DNA of 64,000 bases from Martinezella miluonensis (lineage in GTDB: Bacteria; Pseudomonadota; Alphaproteobacteria; Rhizobiales; Rhizobiaceae), in assembly GCF_900094545.1 (NCBI RefSeq), contig NZ_FMAH01000021.1:39886-103885 (forward strand). Direction: 5' to 3'. The position numbers and the translations under genes are program-made. A model generated the notes under the pieces. It ran no database searches. It saw nothing but the letters and a program-made list of their open reading frames with translations, and was not told where the DNA came from. Numbering within the stretch: position 1 is the stretch's first letter; every line of letters begins with the position of its first letter. Of the stretch, positions 57,656 through 64,000 are shown one piece after another.

Positions 57656-58579
57656 TCAATCGTAAAAAGCTTCGACGAATTTGCGCTTGCCGAGCATGAA
57701 GGCATCGGCGACGTGCCGCAACGGCGAAACATCGACGTCCGAAGTGCCGGCTTTGACGATCTCGGCGAAACGGCGGTAGAGCGAAGGATATTCGGCTTCC
57801 GGCGCGGAGAAGTTCGGTTCACCGTTGACCGAAAGCTTGGAGCCGCCCTCGGCAAGAACCATCTGGCCAGCATCCGTCTCAGCGACGATGTCCCAGCTCT
57901 GTTTGCCGGTCTGGCGCCAGTCGAATTCGGCATGGACGGGAAGGCCCGCTCCGCTCTTGAAGTGCAGGTCGGCGGCGATCGGAGAATCGCGGTTCTCCGG
58001 AAATTCCAGCGTCGCGCTGGTCAGGAAGAGCGGCGGCAGGATATGGGTGACGATCGACAGCGCGTTGATGCCGGGATCGAAGACGCCAAGGCCGCCGGCC
58101 TGCCAGATCCATTCCTGGTTCGGATGCCAATGGCGGACATCTTCCTTCCAGATCACATGGGCGCTGCGGATGGTCGTGCCGGCAAGGAAAGCCTTGGCAG
58201 CTTCCACTGCGGGCGCATAGCGCGAATGCCAGCTTGCAAAGAGAGAAACCCCCTTTGCCTTGGCGAGATTTTCGAGATCCGCCACTTCGCTCAAGGTCGC
58301 GCCCGGCGGCTTTTCCAGGAAAACATGCTTGCCGGCCGAGAGCGCCTTATAGGCCGCTTCGTAACGATATTGCGGCGGCATGCAGAGCGAGACCGCGTCG
58401 ATTGCTGGCACGGCATCGAGCATGGCTTCGATGGCCGTGAAAGACGGAATGCCTTCGACCGTACCATGGCGGCTTGCGGTGGCGATCAGCTCGAAATCCG
58501 GATTATTCGCGATAGACGGAAGATGCTGATCACGGACGATCTTGCCGACGCCGACAATAGCGAGCTTGATGGGGGACAT
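57656..58579 (-). CDS. Gfo/Idh/MocA oxidoreductase, probable D-galactose 1-dehydrogenase
   Basis: A 307-aa NAD(P)-dependent sugar oxidoreductase. The Rossmann start is IKLAIVGVGKIVRDQHLPSI, and the catalytic EKP motif is in HVFLEKPPGAT. The length of about 308 aa and the HWHPNQEWIWQAGGLGVFDPG block resemble bacterial galactose 1-dehydrogenases. The substrate assignment rests on remembered similarity and should be held loosely. No galactose-pathway gene is adjacent. Confidence 0.75.
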   Translation of the reverse strand: MSPIKLAIVGVGKIVRDQHLPSIANNPDFELIATASRHGTVEGIPSFTAIEAMLDAVPAIDAVSLCMPPQYRYEAAYKALSAGKHVFLEKPPGATLSEVADLENLAKAKGVSLFASWHSRYAPAVEAAKAFLAGTTIRSAHVIWKEDVRHWHPNQEWIWQAGGLGVFDPGINALSIVTHILPPLFLTSATLEFPENRDSPIAADLHFKSGAGLPVHAEFDWRQTGKQSWDIVAETDAGQMVLAEGGSKLSVNGEPNFSAPEAEYPSLYRRFAEIVKAGTSDVDVSPLRHVADAFMLGKRKFVEAFYD

Positions 58580-58901
58580 GGGTGTCTCTCGATTAGTATG
58601 ATTATTGATCCGATCTTTATCAGAATAGCGCCGATGGGCAAGGGCGGTTCATCGCAAATGCGGTCGCGCACTCCGCATCGAAGCCCGACATCATCTGTGC
58701 CTCTTCGACTGGAGCACCTTTTCGGCGACAAATTGCAGAGAGTGAGCGGCCGTCCCCGCGTTCGAGACGACGATGCATGGGCAGCGGGAGCGAGGTGCCG
58801 TGGATGACGGTAACGTCTGTGCCCAAAACAAAATATGGCCTTGGAGGTAACCATGCTTCCGAGGCTGTATCTCTCATGCAGTCTTGAGGCGGTGATCCGC
58901 C
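58580..58901. other. Intergenic region between deacetylase and sugar dehydrogenase genes
   Basis: A 322-bp stretch on which I find no supported gene. An 85-codon open frame on the minus strand (58620-58877) lacks a clear family, start signal or plausible composition. A perfect 9-bp hairpin TTGAGGCGG-TGAT-CCGCCTCAA (58883-58904) overlaps the deacetylase stop. Confidence 0.45.
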
Positions 58902-59792
58902 TCAACGCACCATTGTGGTTTCGGCCTGGGCGACAAGACTGGATGCTGGGGTCGGCTTGCTCTTGTATTTCAACGTAACGACCTTGTAGCCTTCTTTTTC
59001 GAGACGGCTCAGGAGAACAGGCAGCATCCTGACCGTGCGCTGGTGGATATCGTGCATCAGAACGATACCGCGACCGCGCTGATGGAGCTGCTTCATGGTT
59101 CGATCCACCACCGCAGCAGGCGTCGAGCTGAAATAATCCTTGCTGTCGATATCCACATCCATGACGATCATGTCGCGGGCGGCGATAGCGTTGCGCAGGC
59201 GCTTGGAGTCGGCCAGATAGGGAAAGCGGAAAAAGGGCACGTCCGTGCCGATCGCCTTGGTGACGGCGTCCTTGCCGCGGGCGATTTCGGTCATGGCTGC
59301 GTCGAAGGTCATCTTGTCGAGATCGGGATGGCGGAAGGTATGGCTGCCGATCGCGTCGCCATGCGCGAGAACCTCGCGCGCGGTCGCCGGATGAGCTTGC
59401 GCCATTTCCCCGACCATCATGAAGGCAGCCTTCACGCCGAACTTGTCGAGCGCGGCGAGAATGCGGTCCGTCTTGCCGGGGGCAGGGCCATCATCGAAGG
59501 TCAGGATGATTTCCTTGTCGGCAAGCCTGATGTCCTTGAGCGAAGCGACTTCCAGCGTTCGGCCGGCGAGGCTGTGAGGGCCGTTCATGCTTTCCAGCTC
59601 GCGCGTCTCCAGATCGGCGACGAGCCATTTCTTCGGCTCCATATCGACGGGATCGTTGGCTTTCAGCGGCTTGTGCCGCGGCTCCTCGGCCGCATAGCCG
59701 GTCTTGAGCGATGCGTCGGTGGCCGGCTTCGACGCGCAGCCTCCCAAGGCCAGGGACACGGCTAGGCCAGCCAGTAAAACACGGTAGTTCAT
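58902..59792 (-). CDS. Lipoprotein polysaccharide deacetylase (NodB-domain)
   Basis: A 296-aa membrane-anchored carbohydrate deacetylase. The lipobox LALGGC at residues 15-20 puts acyl-Cys at about 20. The NodB domain has TFDDGP (Asp-Asp catalytic/metal), SHTFRHPD with the metal His pair, and the RFPYLADS segment. Substrate may be peptidoglycan or an exopolysaccharide; NodB itself acts on chitin oligosaccharides but this is not a nod-gene context. Confidence 0.88.
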   Translation of the reverse strand: MNYRVLLAGLAVSLALGGCASKPATDASLKTGYAAEEPRHKPLKANDPVDMEPKKWLVADLETRELESMNGPHSLAGRTLEVASLKDIRLADKEIILTFDDGPAPGKTDRILAALDKFGVKAAFMMVGEMAQAHPATAREVLAHGDAIGSHTFRHPDLDKMTFDAAMTEIARGKDAVTKAIGTDVPFFRFPYLADSKRLRNAIAARDMIVMDVDIDSKDYFSSTPAAVVDRTMKQLHQRGRGIVLMHDIHQRTVRMLPVLLSRLEKEGYKVVTLKYKSKPTPASSLVAQAETTMVR

Positions 59793-59898
59793 GGGAATCG
59801 CTCAACACTCAATGTCAATGAAGGTTGAGCGCACTTTCCGTAATTATGGTTAATGATCGGTTAGGATCTGTCTCGGAACCGCTGAGAATTCACTGAGA

Positions 59899-61788
59899 TC
59901 AACCGGCCATCGCGCTTTCATATTCCGATGAAAGTTCCAGCCATTGTTCCTCCGCAGTGGCGAGCTTTTCAGCCGCGTCAGAGCGCTGCTTTGCCTTCTC
60001 CGCAGCCTTGGCGGGCGCCTTCTCGTAAAGGGCGGGATCCGCAAGTTCCGCATCAAGCGCCTGAATCAGTTTTTCAAGCTTGCCGGTCAAGGATTCGATT
60101 TCGTTGATCTTTTTCTTGAGCGGCGCCAGCGAGGCGCGGCGGTCGGCATTGAGCTTGCGCTGATCCGCCTTGGAAACGGAATCGTCGCTGCCGTTCGCCT
60201 TGGCCTTGTCGTCCCTCGGCTTCGGGCTTGCAACGACGAGGCTGCGATAGTCTTCGAGGTCGCCGTCGAAGTTCGAAACCGTGCCGTCGCGCACCAGCCA
60301 CAGCCGGTCGACCGTCGCCTCGATCAGATGGCGGTCGTGCGAAATGAGAATGACGGCGCCGGGATAGTCGTTCAGCGCCTGGATCAGCGCGTTGCGGCTG
60401 TCGATATCCAGATGGTTCGTCGGTTCGTCGAGGATCAGCAGGTTCGGTGCGTCGAAGGCGGCAAGGCCCATCAGCAGGCGAGCCTTCTCGCCACCGGAGA
60501 GATCCTTGACCTGCGTGTCCATCTTCTCTGTCGCCAGCCCCATCTGCGCGACGCGGGCGCGCACCTTCGCTTCCGGCGTTTCGGGCATGCGGCGGCGCAC
60601 ATGCTCGACGGCCGTCTGGTTTGGCACGAGGTCATCGAGCTGATGCTGGGCGAAGAAGCCGATCTTCAGGCTCGGCGCCAGCTTCACATCGCCGCTCTCG
60701 GCATCGAGCCGGCCGGAGATGAATTTCGCGAAGGTTGATTTACCGTTGCCGTTCGAGCCGAGCAGGGCAATGCGGTCATCGGCATCGATGCGTAGGTTCA
60801 GGCGCTTCAGGATCGGCTTTTCAGGCTCATAGCCGACGGCACCGCCGCTGACTGCGATGATGGGTGAGGCTGGCTGCTTCTCGGGTTCCGGAAAGCTGAA
60901 GCCCATCACATGATCTTCGATGACGGCGGCAACAGTCCCCATCCGTTCCAATGCCTTGACGCGCGATTGCGCCTGTCGCGCCTTCGTTGCCTTGGCTTTG
61001 AAACGGTCGATGAAGCTCTGCAGATGCTTGCGTGCAGCGTCGTTCTTCGCTTTGGCTTTCGTCTGCAGTTCGTCGGCCTCGGCCTTCTGCCGCTCGAACT
61101 GGTCGTAGGAGCCGCGATAGAAGGTGAGCTTCTTCTGATCGAGATGGACGATCGCATTAACAGCCGTGTTTAGAAGGTCGCGGTCGTGTGAGATAATGAT
61201 GACGGTGTGCGGATAGCGGCGGATGTAGTCCTCCAGCCAGAGCGTGCCTTCGAGGTCGAGATAGTTCGTCGGCTCGTCAAGCAGCAAAAGGTCCGGCTCC
61301 GAAAATAGCACCGCAGCGAGCGCCACGCGCATGCGCCATCCGCCGGAAAAGGAGGAGGCGGGGCGCTTCTGCGCCTCGTGGTCGAAACCGAGACCGGCAA
61401 GGATGCTGGCGGCACGCGCTTCGGCCGAATGGGCGCCGATATCGGCCAGCCGGGTCTGGATATCGGCGATGCGGTGCGGGTCGGTCGCTGTTTCGGCTTC
61501 CACGAGCAGCGCCGCACGTTCCTTGTCGGCCGCAAGCACGATATCGATCAACGGTTCCTCGGTGCCGGGCGCTTCCTGCGCGACCTGGCCGATGCGTGCG
61601 TTGCGCGGGATCGAGACCGAGCCGCTTTCGGCAGCGAAATCGCCGGTAATGATCCTGAACAGCGTGGATTTACCAGCGCCGTTCTTGCCGACGAGGCCGG
61701 CCTTCGTGCCCGCCGGAAGCGTCACGCTGGCATGGTCGATGAGAAGGCGGCCGGCAATGCGGGCGGAAAGGTCTGAAATCGAAATCAT
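59899..61788 (-). CDS. ABC-F family ATPase
   Basis: A 629-aa cytosolic protein with two ABC ATPase domains and no membrane part. Walker A motifs are GKNGAGKST and GSNGNGKST; signatures are SSFSGGWRMR and DLSGGEKAR; each has a LLLDEPTNYLD or LILDEPTNHLD block. A Lys/Ala-rich linker lies between them, and the C-terminal coiled coil (about 545-620) is Lys/Glu-rich. ABC-F proteins act on ribosomes; the layout resembles YheS or Uup, and neither can be chosen here. Confidence 0.88.
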   Translation of the reverse strand: MISISDLSARIAGRLLIDHASVTLPAGTKAGLVGKNGAGKSTLFRIITGDFAAESGSVSIPRNARIGQVAQEAPGTEEPLIDIVLAADKERAALLVEAETATDPHRIADIQTRLADIGAHSAEARAASILAGLGFDHEAQKRPASSFSGGWRMRVALAAVLFSEPDLLLLDEPTNYLDLEGTLWLEDYIRRYPHTVIIISHDRDLLNTAVNAIVHLDQKKLTFYRGSYDQFERQKAEADELQTKAKAKNDAARKHLQSFIDRFKAKATKARQAQSRVKALERMGTVAAVIEDHVMGFSFPEPEKQPASPIIAVSGGAVGYEPEKPILKRLNLRIDADDRIALLGSNGNGKSTFAKFISGRLDAESGDVKLAPSLKIGFFAQHQLDDLVPNQTAVEHVRRRMPETPEAKVRARVAQMGLATEKMDTQVKDLSGGEKARLLMGLAAFDAPNLLILDEPTNHLDIDSRNALIQALNDYPGAVILISHDRHLIEATVDRLWLVRDGTVSNFDGDLEDYRSLVVASPKPRDDKAKANGSDDSVSKADQRKLNADRRASLAPLKKKINEIESLTGKLEKLIQALDAELADPALYEKAPAKAAEKAKQRSDAAEKLATAEEQWLELSSEYESAMAG

Positions 61789-61836
61789 GGCGCGGTTTTG
61801 GCCGAACTCGACGCCGAAGGCAAGAGTCGAAAGCGT

Positions 61837-62337
61837 TCAGGCGTTCGTGCTGCGCGCCGGCTTTTGCGGCTTCGCGCAGGTCTTGAGCCTCTCCGTCAGC
61901 TCCGTCTCATAGAGCATCAGATTGCTGAGGGATGCGTTGAGGTTGTCGAGAGTAGCACTGACCTTTGGCGATCTTTCGACCTCGCGGGCGAAATGCTGCT
62001 TCTTCATCAGCCCCTTGGCAAGTTGATCCGCAACTTCGCGCAGCATTTCCGCCGCGTCGCTTTCGGATTTCCGCGCCACCAGTCCGCAATGGCTGACGAG
62101 ATGATGTTTCAGACCGATCTCGTCGAGCCCATTTTGCGAGGGAAGGGGACCAAGCGCCTCGATCTCCTCGGCAAGACCTCTGTCCTGTCCGTAAAGCGCC
62201 TCATGAAAGAGCTGGTAGTTGCGCGGCAGGTTTTTCACCTTCAGCCGCGTCATGAAGCGGCCGATGATCTCGAGCTCGGTTTCCGTTTCATCGCCGTCGA
62301 TGGAATATGCCGAAACGCCTGTCTGCGAGTTCTTCAT
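61837..62337 (-). CDS. Orphan 166-aa protein resembling the N-terminal region of some rhizobial GGDEF proteins
   Basis: The sequence has IIGRFMTRLKVKNLPRNYQLFHEAL near residue 25, then a helical region with PSQNGLDEIG and a heptad-like C-terminal helix. It resembles, from memory, the N-terminal segment of certain rhizobial diguanylate cyclases, but no GGDEF domain follows and there is no room for one before the ABC-F gene. It could be a stand-alone signalling domain. No signal peptide or membrane helix. It is 48 bp upstream of the ABC-F gene on the same strand. Confidence 0.55.
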   Translation of the reverse strand: MKNSQTGVSAYSIDGDETETELEIIGRFMTRLKVKNLPRNYQLFHEALYGQDRGLAEEIEALGPLPSQNGLDEIGLKHHLVSHCGLVARKSESDAAEMLREVADQLAKGLMKKQHFAREVERSPKVSATLDNLNASLSNLMLYETELTERLKTCAKPQKPARSTNA

Positions 62338-62493
62338 GCCTGCTCATGACCGTGATCTGATATATCTCGTCAATCTGCAGGCCCCCAGGTTAAGGGAACA
62401 TGAACAAAACGGCCTATTCACGCTGCATCGCAACAAAATGAGGCATGTGATCAACGCTTGAGCGAAGAGGCGAAATGTGAGCTCGCCTCTGGC

Positions 62494-63003
62494 TTACATC
62501 CAGTGCCGTCCTTCGCTGCGCAGGAAGTGGAGGAGATCAAGGACCAGCGAAGGTTTGCCCATGGATGTCAAGATCATGTGGCATTGACCACGGTGGTGGG
62601 TGTGGTGGTTGAACATATGTGATACCGCCACATGGAGGGGAACGGTAATGGCGCCCGGTCGCAGGATCGAGGTATAGGTGATGTCGGCGGCGAGAGCATC
62701 GGCATCGAGCGTTTCCACCCAGACGATGATGTTTCGATCCTCTGCCTCGCGCGCAGCGTGAAGCCCTTCGAGATCGTAATGCAGGACGACATCAAGTGAT
62801 GCCGGCACTTCGCCGGCGCCGTTGAAACGGTGCATCCACAACCGGTCCGCTATCAGCAGATGGTTCAGCGTTCCGTGGAGCGAACCGAAGAAGGCGCCGC
62901 GGTTTTCGTTAAATTCGGCATCGCTGAGATCAGCTGCCGCGTTGTAGACCTGAACATTGGCCCAGCGATTGTAATCGGCGAGCATCCTGAAATGTTTGAG
63001 CAT
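62494..63003 (-). CDS. DinB-family protein
   Basis: A 169-aa DinB/DUF664 four-helix-bundle protein with the three-histidine metal site: H50 in TLNHLL, and HHTHHRGQCHMIL. Family members include thiol transferases and damage-inducible proteins; the role here is unknown. GGAGGA 7 bases upstream fixes the ATG at 63003, excluding a longer frame. It is divergent from ndk across about 190 bp. Confidence 0.87.
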   Translation of the reverse strand: MLKHFRMLADYNRWANVQVYNAAADLSDAEFNENRGAFFGSLHGTLNHLLIADRLWMHRFNGAGEVPASLDVVLHYDLEGLHAAREAEDRNIIVWVETLDADALAADITYTSILRPGAITVPLHVAVSHMFNHHTHHRGQCHMILTSMGKPSLVLDLLHFLRSEGRHWM

Positions 63004-63194
63004 ATGGCTTCTCCTCCATGGTGTGACGATGTTGTCGCCAAGTTTGCCAATAAACCTTCGCAGCGCTACTGGGCCCATCGCGAATCGGCCGCTCCGACTG
63101 TGACAGCGGCGTGAAATTGGGCGATCCCCCTTGTTTTCGGGCTTTGAGGCAGGTAAACACCGCCCACTTTTCTCTGATTACAAGGAACGGACCC

Positions 63195-63617
63195 ATGGCG
63201 ATTGAACGTACTTTCTCGATGATTAAGCCGGATGCGACGAAGCGCAACCTGACTGGCGCCATCACCAAGGTTTTTGAAGACAACGGCCTGCGCGTCATCG
63301 CCTCCAAGCGCGTCTGGATGAGCAAGCGCGAAGCCGAAGGCTTCTACGCCGTTCACAAGGAACGTCCGTTCTTCGGCGAGCTCGTTGAAGGCATGACCTC
63401 CGGCCCGACCATCGTTCAGGTCCTGGAAGGCGAAAACGCCATCCTGAAGAACCGCGAAATCATGGGCGCCACCAACCCGGCCAATGCTGACGAAGGCACG
63501 ATCCGCAAGACCTTCGCCCTGTCGATCGGCGAAAACTCCGTTCACGGCTCGGACGCTCCGGAAACGGCTGCCGTCGAAATCGCCTACTGGTTCTCCGAAA
63601 CGGAAATCGTTGGCTGA
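63195..63617 (+). CDS. ndk: Nucleoside diphosphate kinase
   Basis: Phosphorylates nucleoside diphosphates using ATP through a phospho-His. The 140-aa enzyme starts [18 protein letters not shown] and has the active-site His in [15 protein letters not shown] upstream of the ATG supports the start; the open frame extends further upstream without similarity. Two hairpins follow, the second a strong terminator. Confidence 0.97.
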   Translation: MAIERTFSMIKPDATKRNLTGAITKVFEDNGLRVIASKRVWMSKREAEGFYAVHKERPFFGELVEGMTSGPTIVQVLEGENAILKNREIMGATNPANADEGTIRKTFALSIGENSVHGSDAPETAAVEIAYWFSETEIVG

Positions 63618-63665
63618 ATCAGTCCCTCAGCTTTCGCGCTGAACGACTTGAATTGACTCAGAGAA

Positions 63666-63730
63666 AGCCGGGATCGCATCCCGGCTCAGACCGCTGACAA
63701 ACCCCGTCATTTTTTGGCGGGGTTTTATTT
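63666..63730 (+). terminator. Tandem hairpins and terminator after ndk
   Basis: The first stem is AGCCGGGAT-CGC-ATCCCGGCT (63666-63686). The second is AAACCCCG (63699-63706) with CGGGGTTT (63718-63725), followed by TATTTTG. Only the second has a T-tract. Confidence 0.8.
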
Positions 63731-63788
63731 TGTGTTGAGTTTCGAGGTTGACTGGATGTTTTGAACGGGCCGTTCAGATTCCCTCTGC

Positions 63789-64000
63789 TTATGCGGAGCT
63801 CGGTTGGCTGGCCTTGGTGAGGGCCATTGCGATCTTCTTGATGTTCTGGGCGGCTGCGGCCATCAGGCACTGGCATTGGACCCGGATGAGACTTCGGAAC
63901 CGCGCGTAGCGATGACCATGCAACTGTTTGGCGTCGGCAAACGAGCGCTCGACCGTCTCTTTCCGTCGTTTGTAGATGGCCTTGCCCCAGGGCTTGAGCC
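63789..64000 (-). mobile_element. 3' end of an IS1182-type transposase gene (partial at window edge)
   Basis: The last 69 codons of a transposase on the minus strand, cut by the window end. The translation shows LKPWGKAIYK, then RRKETVERSFADAKQLHGHRY and ARFRSLIRVQ, ending MALTKASQPSSA. ERSFADAKQLHG with a following Arg/Tyr run is the C-terminal signature of IS1182-family DDE transposases. The element's inverted repeat and target duplication would lie outside or close to 63740-63788; I cannot fix them. A palindrome TGAACGG-G-CCGTTCA is at about 63763-63777. Confidence 0.82.

Noticed and set aside
58620..58877. An 85-codon minus-strand frame between the deacetylase and sugar dehydrogenase
   Set aside because: No good start signal, no recognisable family and an unlikely composition; left as intergenic.

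Overview
The window is chromosomal, GC-rich (about 60% by eye) DNA from an alphaproteobacterium, almost certainly a member of the Rhizobiaceae close to Rhizobium. The reasons are the pssA/psd pair, the rpsF-rpsR-DUF2232-rplI operon, the fabD-fabG-acpP-fabF-mltG-yicC-gmk cluster, the lptF-lptG-lptD-surA-like-pdxA-rsmA operon, and three copies of a roughly 103-bp intergenic element that looks like RIME. No tRNA, rRNA or CRISPR was seen. Most of the window is conserved housekeeping DNA.

Layout. 1-7.3 kb: a periplasmic Cu/Zn superoxide dismutase, an EF-hand protein, a translationally coupled ygfZ-HD-phosphatase operon, small rhizobial proteins, a Nudix hydrolase, YnfA, an SRAP (HMCES/YedK) protein and a 47-aa gene with a hairpin-rich leader. 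7.6-18 kb: phospholipid synthesis (pssA, psd), a class A acid phosphatase, an Atm1-type ABC exporter, a large LysM protein with mirrored internal repeats, a LOG-family protein, RarD and citramalate synthase. 18-29 kb: two tandem GFA proteins coupled to cysS, then an SDR, purF, cvpA, radA, a LysE exporter, alr and dnaB. 29-32.5 kb: a MarR-MFS-HlyD drug-efflux operon. 32.5-35.3 kb: the ribosomal operon. 35.3-39.3 kb: a less conserved stretch with a ClpP-like/SH3/SPOR-like protein, a histidine phosphatase, a P-loop kinase and an aldo/keto reductase.

39.4-46.2 kb: fatty-acid synthesis genes, the murein transglycosylase MltG, YicC and guanylate kinase, all on the + strand. 46.2-53.8 kb: the converging LPS-transport operon with pdxA and rsmA. 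53.9-57 kb: a PAP2 phosphatase with a variant motif resembling lipid A phosphatases, divergent from pepA-holC. 57-63.6 kb: GrpB, a galactose-dehydrogenase-like enzyme, a lipoprotein polysaccharide deacetylase, an ABC-F ATPase, an orphan 166-aa protein, DinB and ndk. The right edge cuts into an IS1182-type transposase.

No clearly new defence or mobile system is present. The best leads are the 47-aa gene with its structured leader, the mirrored-repeat LysM protein, the three-domain ClpP-like/SH3/SPOR-like protein, and the PAP2 enzyme next to the LPS export genes. Many true starts differ from the longest open frames. GTG or TTG starts were chosen where overlaps or ribosome-binding sites support them.
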